Positions 1 through 12,359 of a stretch of DNA of 64,000 nt are shown here, in pieces. The DNA comes from Magnolia sinica (taxonomy: Eukaryota; Streptophyta; Magnoliopsida; Magnoliales; Magnoliaceae): contig NC_080577.1 in NCBI RefSeq assembly GCF_029962835.1, positions 7,416,501 through 7,480,500 of the forward strand, given 5' to 3'. Every line of letters begins with the position of its first letter. Position 1 is the stretch's first letter. Below the pieces are notes generated by a model, which saw nothing but the letters and a program-made list of their open reading frames with translations, ran no database searches and was not told the DNA's origin. Made by a program: the position numbers and the translations under genes.

Positions 1-1140
1 GATATTGATCACGAGGGCCTTCCAATCTGAGACACTTTTGAAACCTTCTCCATCCACGGTGGGACTCAACAGACTAATGGTCCGGATTAGTGGACCATGG
101 CCTCACTTGTACGTAGCAACAAAATAACCGCAATGTACTGTGCAAGTTGCGGGCCACGTGCGTTGTAATTCCTTCAAATTTACCATTTTAACTTTTTCGA
201 AAATCCACTATTCTTCCTAGTGGACGCACCTTTTTCTGTCACATCTGGCCACACAATAATATAATTCTGAACCATTTTATTACAAATCCTAAAAATATAG
301 GGTGCATTTGTCAATAAGAAAGGTTGTAAATGTCAGCTCCGATTTTACCATTTTGCCACTTTGGAAAATAAAATAAAATAGAGAGCACATGGAACTTTGA
401 TACTCTGCAGGCAGAGTGTGACGGATGACACCGAGACAGTAAAAAATTACTTAAAAATCACTTGATACTTCATATGTAATTCAAACTAATCTGTCCCAAT
501 CAGGAGTCCTAGTATCATGAAAGATTGGACGGCTTAAAACAAGAATATCCAATGGTTCTAGTTCAACATAAAAAAGTGTCAATGAATCAACGGTTAGGAT
601 AGTTCAAACAATCTGATTTTAATATCGTGACTTAGCAACAATGTGGTCAGCAATTTAGACTGTTTAATTGGAATTGATGCATGTTCCACAAACAAATTAC
701 GATAGCCCGAGTATCAAGGGTCATACGAAGCCAGAGTATGAAATGATAGCCATTGAGAAAATGGGCCAGGGAGGAAGGGAAGCCCCTCGAGTCAATCCAA
801 GCCCAGCTTCTTCCGTTTACCAAAAATAACCCAAAAGCCAGCAATAACTCCTCCCACCCCTGCTCTCCAATCAAACCCCTTTCTTGATTCTAAAAGGCCC
901 ACCCCCTCTTTACTGCTGCAACAACCTCTTCCCTTAGAATAATCCTACACTTATAGCTCTCCCTCTTTAATACCCCTGCACTCCTGCCATTCATATGTGA
1001 AAGAGAAAAAAGACTCTTCTTCCTTCAAAGAAACAAAATATTAAAAAAATTAAAATAAAAAAAAAAAAACCCAAAACTCCCTTTCTTTTAAATCCATCTA
1101 TTTCTTCGTCATTGAAAGCCCTTCTTCTCTTTTTCTTAAT
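1..1140. other. intergenic sequence upstream of WOX9
   Basis: No gene is visible. The sequence is AT-rich, and neither strand shows an open frame resembling a known protein. The last 250 bases become pyrimidine-rich, which fits distal promoter sequence of the homeobox gene that follows. Confidence 0.5.
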
Positions 1141-1148
1141 GGGAATTC

Positions 1149-1156
1149 TATATAAG
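1149..1156 (+). promoter_or_regulatory. candidate TATA box of WOX9
   Basis: TATATAAG lies about 530 bases before the WOX9 start codon. If used, it gives a long leader containing the GA tract. A weaker TATA-like CTATAAG near 1538 would give a leader of about 110 bases instead. The choice between them is inference. Confidence 0.3.
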
Positions 1157-1260
1157 CGCCGGCATGTATACCTTTCCATGGCTTTCTTGCTTAGCATGCG
1201 GGGGAATTCGCTTGTACTTTGAGTTGTGGGCTGCAGCGCTTGGGTTTTAATGCTTTTGTA

Positions 1261-1263
<3 letters not shown>

Positions 1264-1297
<34 letters not shown>
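1264..1297 (+). repeat. (GA)n microsatellite in the WOX9 promoter/leader
   Basis: About 17 GA dinucleotides in a row. A second GA tract lies in WOX9 intron 1 at 2071-2094. GA repeats are known binding sites for plant BPC/GAGA-binding proteins; whether these two are used is unknown. Confidence 0.9.
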
Positions 1298-1300
<3 letters not shown>

Positions 1301-1682
1301 TACACTGCCAAAGCACTTTTTCTTTCTCTATTTTTTTTTTTTTTTCTACTTATCTTTATTTCTATCTTTCTTGTTTTATGTAATGGGGTCTGAATCAACA
1401 GGAGTTTCTTGTTGTAGTTTAATGGGTATTTTTTTGTTTTATTTTGGGAGGAGGATAGTTTTTCTTTTATTTTTTCTTTTTAATTGAATGGGGGAGAAAA
1501 TGGAACAGGAAGTAGGTGAGAAGAGAAAGTCTCTCACTATAAGAAGGGCTTCTGATGTCTGCCTCGAGAGGTCTCAGTCCTAGCGACAATCTGTAGAGTT
1601 CTCTCTTTCTTTTTCTCAGCTACCCTTTTGCTCCTTTCCTTCCATTACCATCATCATCTCATCATCAAAGAAAACATCCATC

Positions 1683-4605
1683 ATGGCCTCTTCCAACAGA
1701 CACTGGCCTAGTATGTTCAAGTCCAAGCCTTGCAATACTCACCACCAATGGCAGCATGAAATCAACTCATCCCTCATGTCCAATGCATGCCAGAAGACCT
1801 CATACACGTCAGGTAATCATCATCATCATCATCATGAACATCATGTTCTTTTTGAGACCATGTGGCCCACTTCCTTAGTTACACCACCACAATACTTTGA
1901 TAGCAGAGTGATAACCTGTTATTGATATTTCTCTTTCTTTTCAGTCGCATACTGTTAAAATGTTGCATTTTTCGGCTTCCTTGAAAACCAACAAAATCGC
2001 ATGCATAAGATACAAACGAAAAGTGAATAGCGTATATTACGATACTGCTGTAATTGTCATTTTCTTCCATGAGAGAGAGAGAGAGAGAGAGAGATGGTGC
2101 AATACAAGGAAGCCCATCTAAGGTCTTGGGTTCAAGCCGCTTGATAGGGCACCACGTGTAACGTTTCCCTGTCGGTTAAGCTTAACAGATGCAATCAAAC
2201 TGCAAAGAACAAAGCTATTTGTAGCATATTTTCATTATCTTCTTTTCTCTTTCCTCTTCTTTTTCAAGGCCCATCTCTATCAACGGCTAGTAATTGCTGC
2301 ATTTCGTTGCTATCTATCAATAGAAACTAAAGAGAAGAAAGAACAAGAAAGAAAGCTATGATTAGAGAAATATTACAATCTATATATTAACAAATACATA
2401 ACCTTTATTACAGCACAAGGCTGCGAAGAAAGGAGCCCCGAGCCAAAGCCCCGATGGAACCCGAAACCGGAGCAGATCCGGATCCTTGAAGCGATCTTCA
2501 ACTCCGGTATGGTGAACCCTCCCCGCGAAGAGATAAGGAAGATCAGAGCCCAATTGCAAGAATACGGGCAAGTCGGCGACGCCAACGTCTTCTACTGGTT
2601 TCAGAACCGCAAGTCCCGCAGCAAACACAAGCAACGCCACCTCCATACCGCTAAAACCCAACCCCAAACTACCGCTGCACCTGCAGCTACTGTGGGCCCC
2701 ACCATCACTTCTTCCTCCACCTCTTCGGAGAAATCATCAACGACGACCGCTGAGAAGTCGCTGCCATTGGGAGGTGGAGGAGGTCCGAGCTTCGTCGATG
2801 TCGTGAATTCACCGACACTGTCTGTGAATCAAACGTATTTCCATGCTCATGGGGATTTCGCGCCAGAGCCGTTCTTGTTCCATGTGCAGGCGGGAGGCGG
2901 GTCGCTCCCCCACGGGTGTTGCTTCTCTGAGCTGTCGAATATCATCCAGATGCCAGAGCAGAGTATCGGACCATGCTCGGCTCTTCTAAGCGAGCTGATG
3001 AATCAAGATCCTTCAAAGAAAGAAGAGAAGATGAAGATGGAGCAGCAGCACCACCAACACCAGAGCTTTGTTAGTGCAACTACTACTACTATCACCGAAA
3101 TACAAGGTATGTTTATGTTAAATGGTGGTGACTAATAGACTGTTCGTCTATTGTATCTAATCCTTGTGGCATACATGTAGTTTAATCAAACCATCCATGT
3201 TGTAGGACATTTTGGGGATGGAGTATTATCCAGAACACTACTGATGGGATCATCCTAACCATCCATTTTGTGGCTTCCACACGAATGGTTAGAAACAAAC
3301 TGTTCGTTGACACCAAACTCAATATTGAATAAATCTGATGGTTAAGATCTCTTTATACATGTGTTGTCGGCCTATAGTCCATCGACGATGCGACCATTGG
3401 TTTGGACTTATGGAAGTTTCAAGAGTGATCGTTTATGGGTCCCACATCCATATATGGTTGGATAATCGGAGGCGTCCATCCTGTTGGGGTTATTATTTTT
3501 AATGGCCACGATGAAAAAAATGATCAGGAATATTGACTTATTGAGTTGAATGTGGGCCACTAAAACTTTTCTTTCCTTGGTCTCTAGTTTGCTACATATG
3601 GACGGTTCTGATCATCCAGTCATCTTATTCTGTGGGCCCAGCAGGGGAACATACCTTGTGGAGTATATCACTCCGTTTGTTTTGATGGAATGTTCCTGCG
3701 TGTTTGTGGTTGCTTTCGATCGGTTCTGTGTATCAGAACAGCTCAGGGTCTTTGACTGGTCCAGTAGTGCCCAAGAATCCATCTTGTTCTGAAAATTCAC
3801 TGTCGCTGCCTTATCACCGTCCAATCTTGAAAAGACGTTGATGGGATTTAACCCACTTTGATTCAAGTGGGCCCCGTTTCAATCATCATCTGAGCCTGAT
3901 ATGACGCTGATAATCAAGACAAGACAATGATGGGAAGGGTTCTCCCACCTGATACCGAATCGTTTGATATGCTGGTGATGTATGACCATCCGCACGCGTT
4001 GAAATGTATACGTGCCACACATGCACCTCACTCCAAACTGTTCAGATGATTTTAAAATTACAGTCAACGGTTAGAATTCAACCACATAAATGTTGGACCA
4101 AGTTGAGACATGGTCCATCTGAAGTGGGTCCCGCGATTGGGACGGCCTGGATCGAGGCGTATAGTTGTAATAACGGTAGAGGATGGAGGGGTATTATGGT
4201 ATTTTAACGGGCACGATTGTCTAGACAGGACGTGTGCATGGCTGCTGATCGCCGTTGTAAATTGGAGGGTCTGCTGCTTTCACGTAATCGCTTTCTTCTT
4301 CCGTTTCAGATATGTATTTATTTAATTTTTGAGGGTGTGGGGTTTTGTCAGGTGCTGGCGAATCGGGTACTGTTGCTCCGTCTGGTGCGGCGCGATCGAC
4401 GGTCTTCATCAATGACGTGGCATTCGAGGTAGGTGTGGGGCCCCTTAACGTGCGCGAGGCGTTCGGAGAAGACGCTGTCCTCCTTCACTCCTCTGGCCAG
4501 CCCGTTCTCACTAACGAGTGGGGCGTCACCCTCCACGCCCTCCAGCATGGTGCTTTCTATTACCTGGTGCGCACAATAGCCCTCCCCAACCCCCTTACTC
4601 AATAA
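1683..4605 (+). CDS. WOX9: WUSCHEL-related homeobox protein, WOX9/STIMPY type
   Basis: Three exons: 1683-1812, 2420-3106 and 4352-4605. Both introns are GT-AG and phase 1, and the joined CDS is 1071 nt (356 aa). The N-terminus [16 protein letters not shown] is a WOX8/9 signature. The homeodomain spans about residues 53-117 with helix 3 [16 protein letters not shown], and the residues before it ([18 protein letters not shown]) also match the family. Residues 290-345 form the conserved C-terminal WOX9 block ([11 protein letters not shown]...[11 protein letters not shown]). No WUS-box TLXLFP was seen, as expected for this intermediate clade. Known role: nuclear transcription factor that sustains cell division in embryos and shoot meristems. 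Odd point: 11 residues ([11 protein letters not shown]) follow YYLV, where the relatives I recall end or nearly end. The start is fixed by the conserved N-terminus. Translation through intron 1 would end at 1925 after a run of histidines, so splicing is required. Confidence 0.95.
1813..2419 (+). other. WOX9 intron 1
   Basis: GT-AG, phase 1, 607 nt. A CAT trinucleotide run follows the donor within ten bases, and a (GA)12 tract lies at 2071-2094. The acceptor at 2419 restores a glycine codon and leads into [12 protein letters not shown], which fits the family exactly. Confidence 0.9.
3107..4351 (+). other. WOX9 intron 2
   Basis: GT-AG, phase 1, 1245 nt, placed between the low-complexity middle of the protein and the C-terminal block. 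I see no coding sequence in it. Short stretches such as 'gggtcccacatcca' resemble pieces of the foldback repeat common in this window. Confidence 0.85.
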
Positions 4606-6119
4606 AATGACCAAAATGACCATTCCTTCTCTAGAGGGAATTTATACACACGGGTGTACAAGCCACACATGTGACAGAATGGCTCATTGTTACAACATCT
4701 AATTCATTCATCATAATATTCTCTTGTCCAACGATTATTTCGGTCCAGTCGTTAGGTGGGCCTACGTGATGAATGGACTAGATTTATTTTTGGGAGAAAC
4801 TCTTTTCGGTCAGACCCAACTGATGGACGGCTTGAATATTGCACTTTCTGGCCATACTCGCACGTGTGGTGGGGTGCATATCAACTACTTTTACATACGT
4901 GTGGGCGCAGCATAGCCATTATTATATTTATTACCAGTTTACCACCCCTTGAAAATTACGTCCTCTTACGTATGCACCGCTTGCACCAATAAAATCTTAG
5001 ACCGTTGATTTGATCATACGGTGCAAGCACCCGTTGCTTATACCCAGGGCTAGAAAATGTCATTTTGAGCTTTGCTAATCCCAGAGCCTATCTGCACGCA
5101 ACCGAGTGTGAGATCCAAGCCGTTCATCAGTTGAGGTGTATTTTCCGAGACCTTCAGATGGATGGATGGCTACTAAAATTCAGCTAATGTTTGTAATCCA
5201 TCCATTTTTGTGTCCAGCATCGAGGGCTGTTTATTGAATTGACTAGTATGAATTCTGGATTAGGGCATCTATACGTTGAGTACCCACATGATGGAGACTT
5301 GGAAATTGTACTCGTGTGCCACATTGCCGTTTTATATTTATTTATTTATTTAGTAATGTTAGTTTGGGAAATGCAGGTATAGGAGAGAGAAGATGGAGCC
5401 GCGCTGATTACTTTGGGTCCAGTCCTTTCCTAGTTCATCCTTGTTATGTTGATTTTAGTACTTTTTTTTAATTATATAAATCAATAGACTAATGTAGTTT
5501 GATTCCCTTAAGACTATATCTATTTTGGTATTAGGCCTTTTAATATGTCTGTTGGTTTCTATATATACAGAAGCTACCTGGATGAAACATGTTCTTAATT
5601 TTGTAACCTTGGCATTGGAACTCCCATGCAGTGTCATCCACTCCGTCTAATGGCACACATGTCTGAAACCTTGGCCATCCGTTGGTGAGGTGTAATGTGA
5701 ACATGCTCTATACAGAAAAGTAATGTTGGCCAGCTGATCAGGCAGGTGAAAAACTTGGGTGGGGTGAAGTCAAACTGTCAAAATTCAACTCACATGCATG
5801 GCTCACATGACGAGTAAAGGGATTGGATTTTATAATATTGTATCCAACCTGCTTAGAAGTCAAGTAAAAGATACTATATTTCTTGGGTCAGACGCTGCCG
5901 ATAATCAGGCAAATGAAAAACCATTGCAAGCCATGGATGCACTATATCCTAGTGCATTCATTTCCTACAAGTGCATGCAACCCGAGATTCGAATGTTGTG
6001 GATCCGGCTTTTATATGATAGGTGAGGCTTTTTTCTGTGGAGCCCACCTGAATATGAGTACATCCTGCTTTCATTTCAACGGGAGCGGATTCGGGGGACC
6101 CCGGATCCACCGAGGTGGG
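4606..6119. other. intergenic, downstream of WOX9
   Basis: An AATAAA overlaps the WOX9 stop region and another lies at about 4986-4991; either could serve polyadenylation. No protein-coding or RNA gene is recognised in the rest. It is moderately AT-rich with TTTA runs near 5330-5350. Confidence 0.5.
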
Positions 6120-6526
6120 TGGGGCCCCTGACTGTGGGGCCCACTGTGATTTATGTGATTACATCCATGCCGTACATTGGTATTGAAAGCTCATTTTAGG
6201 GTGTTATAAAAAAAATGAGTTAGATGCAAATCTTGGGTGGACCATAATACAAGACACAGTGTTAATTGACTATTAAAAACTTCTATTGCGCCACAAAAGT
6301 TTGGATCAAGCTGATATTTGTGTGGTCTCTTCGTTCATACCTTTGTGACCTTGGATGTCAAATAAACATTCCCATGGCTCCCATGAAGTTTTTAATGGTG
6401 GGGATTCAATCATTACTATTTCTTGTGGTATGGTCCATGTAAGATTTGGATCTGCTTCATTTGTGAGATCATGCCCGAAAATGAGATTTCAAAACAGTTA
6501 GACTGCGTGGATTTAAGGCACATGGT
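6120..6526. repeat. foldback repeat copy (diverged)
   Basis: Starts with GTGGGGCCCACTGTGATTTATG and runs through the family's internal marks: 'aggtggacca', 'attaaaaactt', 'aatgtttatttgcc'-like and 'gtggtatggtccat'. Its right end abuts the next copy. Confidence 0.7.
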
Positions 6527-7052
6527 GCGGATTAGCTACTGACAGGTTGAGCAGTGAGACTCCCTACTAAAGTGACGTCACCAAGTTTTGTGGGCCCCAC
6601 CATGATGTATGTTTTGTATCCACGCCGTCCATCTATTTGGAGAGATCAATTTACGGCACGATCCAAAGAATGAGTTAAAACCAAAGCTCGAGTGGACCCT
6701 AGCACAGAAAATAGTGGGGCCAGTGACGCCCACCATTAAAAACTTCTAAAGGCTACAAAAGTTTTAAATCAAGCTGATATTTTTCTTTTCCCTTCTTTCA
6801 TGTCTTTTTTAACTTTTGAACAGGTTGGATTTCAAATAAAAATCATGGTGGTCCTTAGGATAGTTTCAACGGTGTGAATCACTCTGCCCACTGTTTTCTG
6901 TGGTGGGGTCCACTGCACCTTTTTATCTACCTGATTCTTTGGCTCATGCCCTAAAATGATATCTCAAAATGGATGGATGGTGTGGATGCAACACATACAT
7001 CATAGTTGGGCCCACAGAACTTGGTGATGTAACTTGTCAGCAGCTAATCCGC
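6527..7052. repeat. foldback repeat copy with clear terminal inverted repeats
   Basis: The ends are GCGGATTAGC (left) and GCTAATCCGC (right). Inverted similarity continues inward through CACCAAGTT, GTGGGCCC and CATGATGTATG to the centre, so each arm is over 200 bases. This is one of the best copies for defining the element (526 bp). No protein is encoded. Mutator-like ancestry is possible because of the long arms, but I could not show a target-site duplication. Confidence 0.8.
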
Positions 7053-7879
7053 GTCCTAATGTAGATACATCAATGTGAGGCCCACAGTGCAGGGGACCGT
7101 CTCACCTAATTTGCTCTCTATTTCAACAAAGTTACAAGTGTGTGCTCCCAAACTGTTTATGTTGCAATGCTTCGTTGGTCTGAGTAAACTCATATTTAAT
7201 ATTATTATAGCCCTTCAATTACACAAAGGTTATTGTGATCATCCATCTTCAAACCAAAACAGGGAAATAATTTGTTATCTATCTACCATAAAAAGCGAAA
7301 GCCTTAATTTGTATCAACGGTTTGGATGAATGGAAGTTGAACCCAACTTCAAAGGCTAAAGTTATGATGTATCCTTTTGCAACAAGTGGAAATGTATTCT
7401 AGCAAAAAGCATTATCATGTATGACCGAATGTAGAAATGATTCGTGTGTTCTTGGCGTCTATCTTTTAAAGAGATGGCTAAACATAAAAAACACGATTCT
7501 ATATTTGAAATCCTTCTCCTGTGTTAGTTTTGCACAATTTCCAAAAGAAAAAAAAGAAAGAAAAAAGGAATGGACTCATCCTCCTCACATGACACTGATG
7601 TCAAGTAATTCAGACCATCCAAATTGTGGATGGAGAGCATATATCTAAAATCACACTGATCTCGTAATCCTAAGATGTGCAAAACTAGCTTATGAGTGCA
7701 CCCTTGTAATCTAAGTTGAGATAGAAAGGGATTTTTGATGTATGTATTGGACTTGGATTGTATTGAGATAGAAAGGAGAATTTAAGGGTGTGGCTGTCAC
7801 GGCTGACAGATATGAGGTTTTGGCATTAGCACACATGTTAAGAGGCGTGTACCATGGAAGGAGTACTGAATCCAAACTG
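7053..7879. other. intergenic, no recognised feature
   Basis: AT-rich sequence between a foldback repeat and the copia insertion. Open frames are short and resemble nothing known. The last five bases before 7885 are the target-site copy of the copia element. Confidence 0.5.
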
Positions 7880-7884
7880 TCCAT

Positions 7885-8248
7885 TATTGAAATTTTTGCT
7901 GCGGAATCACACAGATCTAGATCTAGGATAACAATTCAATAGTAACAAGCAATCATAGAAGAACAAAAAGTTTTAACATGGAAAATCCTTGCGGGAAAAA
8001 ACCACGACACAAAGCGACAGATCTCCACCATGAAAATAGAAATTACAAAGAGAGAGGACTTACCCGATTCGAATGACCTCGAATCTCACCCTTGCTACAC
8101 CCTTTAATTTCCCTAGATCCCCTTTAGAAAGCCTTAGAATTATTTCCTATCATCTAGAAAAGCCTTAGGAACACCTACTTATAGTTTAGGCAACTTCCCT
8201 TTCGCATCCCAATTGCGAAAGGACTCAGATTTAAGATATATCGCAACA
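7885..8248 (-). repeat. copia 3' LTR
   Basis: Matches the LTR at 25511-25902 over its whole length and is shorter because that copy carries a short internal duplication. The polypurine tract lies just inside it. Confidence 0.93.
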
Positions 8249-8599
8249 ATCTCCACCATGTCTTCAATCATCAACCGTGTAGCTTCTTGACCTCTTTTCT
8301 TATTTTTGCATCATATCATAGCGTCTCTTGCATACTCCATCTTCCTTTTACACCATTGCTAAGCCCAGAGAAGTTGCACAGAACTTGAACTTCTCTGTAG
8401 GAACGACCTTGGTGAGCATGTCTGCTGGATTTACGTTGGTGTGAATCTTTTCCAATGTGACGCCTCCTTCCTCGAGCACCTGTCAGATAAAGTGGTGACG
8501 AACATCGATGTGTTTAGTACGTGAGTGATAAATAGAATTTTTAGCCAAATTGATAGCGCTCTCGCTGTCACAGTTAACCGGCACGACCTCCTACTGAAG

Positions 8600-11052
8600 T
8601 CCCAACTAATTTATCATGCCTCTGAGCCAAACACCTTCTTTAAACACTTTCGTTACTGCCATATATTCTGCTTCGGTCATGGAAAGAGCCACCACGGACT
8701 GAAGCTTCGACATCCAACTGATTGCTCCACCCGATAGTACAAATAAGTATCCTGAAGTAGACTTCTTGAAATCTATACTGACTGCATAGTTGGAATCCAC
8801 ATACCTTACCAACTTTATCCCTGTTTTCTCAAAAGTTAAGACGTAGTCTTTCGTACCTCGAATGTATCAAAGTAGCCATTTCACCACCTCCCAATGTTGC
8901 TTGCCGGGGTTTGACATGTATTTGCTCACAACACCAACTGCCTGTGAAATATTCGATCTCGTACAGACCATGGCATATATTAAACTGCCAATCGCATTCG
9001 AATAGGGCACATGAGACATATCCTGCTTTTTCTCATTGGATTTAGGACATTGTTCTGAGGAAAGCTTGAAGTGAGCCACGTGGGGAACGCTTACCGACTT
9101 TGCTTGGTCCATCCCATACTTGATCAATACCTTTTCAAGATATTCTGCCTGTGATAACTAAAGCCTGCTCCTCTTCCTGTCTCTATGAATATATATGTCG
9201 AGAACCCTCTTTGCAGCCCCCAGATCTTTTATCTCGAATGTCTCTAATAACTGATCTTCAGTACGTTGATTTTAGACATATTATAACAGGCAATCAACAT
9301 ATCATTAATATACAGTATTAGGATGATGAATTTTTCATCACTCAGTATTTTGTAATTGACACAGTGATCGTATTCACTCCGAGTAAATTTCTTACTCATC
9401 ATGAAAGAATCAAATTTTTTGTACCATTGCTTAGGCGACTGTTTCAGGCCGTACAACGACCTCATTAACCTGTAAACCTTTTTCTCTGCCCCTTTAATTT
9501 CGTAGCCCTCTGCTTGTTTCATGTAGATCTGCTCTTCTAATTCCCCATGCAGGAATGCAATCTTCACATCCATCTGTTCTAACTCGAGATTGTATTGGGC
9601 AACCAGCGCCAACACGAATCTGATAGATACCTGCTTAACCACCGGCGTGAATATCTCTGTGAAGTCGATTCCTTCTTTCTGAGCGTAACCCTTCGCTACT
9701 AACCTTGCTTTGTATCTATCCTGTTTCCTTTAGAATAACTACTTGCATCCGATCGCTTTTCAGCCCACAGGAAGCTCCACCAGCTCTCATGTGTCATTTT
9801 GTGCAACAAATCCATCTCATCATCCATCGCCGCCTTCCACTTTTCTACATTAGGCTTATCAAGAACCTCCTGAATAGTAGACGGGTCCCCCTCATCTGTA
9901 ATGAAGGCATATACAATATTAGCGTCGTCCCTGTATCTTGCCGGCAACCTGCGATCACGCAGTGGGTTCCTTCTCACAGGTAGTTGCTCCATCTGATCCT
10001 GTACTTCTGTCTTCGCATCTGCCTCTGGCTGGGTATCATCTGTGTCAATCTGGACGTCTACGATCACCCTTCCTAGTTCATTTTGCTCCTCTTGATCATT
10101 CTTACGAAATAGAGAGCTTTCATCGAATCTAACGTCACAGCTAGTGATGACCTTGCGTGTGACGTTGTTGAATAACCTGTAACCTTTGACACCAATGCCA
10201 TATCCAATAAAGATATATTTTTTGGCCCTATGGACTAGCTTATCTATCTCAACTGACGGTACATGAGAGTAAGCCTCACAACCAAATATGCGTAGATCTG
10301 AGTAGTCAAGTTTCTGACCATTCCATACTTCCTCTGGGATTTTACATTCAATTACCGTTGAAGGAGAACGGTTCACCAAATAACAAGCCGTGTTAACGGC
10401 CTCAGTCCATAGGTCCTTGCCCAACGCAGCATTACTTAAAATGCATTTGGCCCTCTCCAAGATAGTCTGATTCATTCGCTCAGCTACACCATTTTGCTCG
10501 GGCATATGGCGCACTGTGTTGTACCTGATGATCCCTTCATCCTTACAATACTCATTAAACTCAGTCGAAATAAATTCTCCACCATTGTCAGTCCTTAAAA
10601 CCTTTATTTTTCGCCCTGACTGTTTTTCTACCATTGCCTTCCATTGCTTGAATATGGTAAAAACTTCGGATTTATGTTTCATGAAGTAAACCCAAACTTT
10701 CTTAGAGTAATCATCAATGAATGAAACAAACCATGACGACCCTCCAATGGAAACTTCTGACGATGGCCCCCATACGTCAGAGTGTACATAATCAAGCACT
10801 CCCTTACAAACATGTTTTCTAGATTTAAAAGACAGTCTAGATTGTTTACCATATATACAATGCTTGCATATATCTAAATAAGAATTTTTAAAAACTGGAA
10901 TCAAATACCGATTAAAAAGTATCATGCCCCGCTCGCTCATGTGGCCTAGACGAGCATGTCACATACGTAGAGACGTGGAGTCTACAATAGCTGCTGCCGC
11001 TCCACCTGCCGAAGTGTTCCCAATCAACCTGTAAAGGTTTCCATGCCTTTGC
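8600..11052 (-). mobile_element. copia pol: integrase, reverse transcriptase, RNase H (fossil)
   Basis: Read right to left on the minus strand. The integrase zone is about 11000-9700, with HSDVWGP, TDNGGEF and NGVAERMNQTILERAK. Reverse transcriptase is about 9650-9100, with the catalytic-loop form YINDML and DVKIAFLHGELEEQIYMKQ. RNase H is about 8820-8600, with KSTSGYLFVLSGGAISW and TEAEYMA. The reading frame is interrupted several times. Confidence 0.92.
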
Positions 11053-11516
11053 TGTAAGACCCGTGTCCTAATTCGTACTGTTCCGTTAGCTTCCGCGGTC
11101 CTTCCGGTCAAATTCCGGCAACCTTCGCACCGTATTCGGTGTTTGCGCATGATCCTAAGCCAGGTCCCTCGCACCGACGTCGGCTTGGTCCGAAAGTTAT
11201 ATCATAGCGACCGTGTCGTCGCCGCGGTTCCAACGCCGTGACTTGCGCACCGAACCGATACCCAGGCAAGAAGATGCCGATCAGCGTTTATTCCGAAGAA
11301 ACACCGCGCGTTGCGAATTTCGAGGGAATCTCTACAATTAGTCTCATCAATCAATCATTAAAGCATCCCATACCTTAAGTACAACAACCCATTTCCACCT
11401 TTTTCAAAAGTCTACCCTCTTTCCACCTCACCACTCCTCTTTTTCCCATTTTCAACATCAACCATACCCCTTTTACAATTTTTTTCAACCCAAACCATCC
11501 CCCATCACTCCATCAC

Positions 11517-11518
<2 letters not shown>

Positions 11519-11555
<37 letters not shown>
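11519..11555 (+). repeat. (CT)n microsatellite in the solo LTR
   Basis: About 18 CT units followed by CCCTCT repeats. Confidence 0.9.
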
Positions 11556-11559
<4 letters not shown>

Positions 11560-12359
11560 TCCCTCTCCCTTACAAGTCTCTCTCTCATTTCAAACTCTCC
11601 CATAGCAAGTCCCATACGTATGAGTCCCCCATGGTGAGAAAATGGCATTTGTGAGGCCCCCTTTCCCACCCCTTCATCTCTCATCTCAACCATCCATTTC
11701 CCATCTTCCTCCATCAAAGAGAAGCATAAGGAGCTAAGGAAGCCAAGGGAGCAAGAAGATCAAGTGGTGGGTGCCTTGATAGGGTAGATTTTCACATTCT
11801 TAAGATGGGCCAAGTGAGACCAACCGATCAGTGGTTGGATCTCACTTTAGACCCTAAGATGTGGCCGATGGCCCATTTGGATCATCATGATCATTCCATG
11901 ATGGGGCCATTCTCCATGGACCCCATCATGATGTTTATTTCTTTGTATGCTTAGGGTCATCTAGACCATCCATTTTAGTGGAGAAAGGATTTCCACCGTT
12001 GGATTTCAATTCCATGGACCCCACATGTAATGGGACCCACTTGATGTATGATTTAGTGCAAGGGAGGGCCCATAGTGCCGGGGGTCCCTCCATCACGCGG
12101 TTTCACTCTCTATCTCTCTCCCTTTTTATTTTATTTTTATTTTATTTTATTTTGTTGTATGATGAAGAGGTTGTGTGGCCCACTTGAATGGACCCCACCA
12201 TAGGGTATGTATTCCATCCAACTCACCTACGAGTGGGGCCCACTTTGTGTGTAGTATACACACCATCCTCCATGAGGTGGCCCACATAAGCAAGGCCCAC
12301 CTCTAGTGTATTTGCAGAGTCCAGCGTCCAGGGACGCTGGACGTTACATGGGAAATGCA

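Noticed and set aside
991-1398. 135-codon minus-strand frame upstream of WOX9
   Set aside because: It is made by the GA microsatellite (SLSLSL run) and T/A-rich runs.
2380-2667. Minus-strand frames over WOX9 exon 2
   Set aside because: They are shadows of the homeodomain codons on the other strand.
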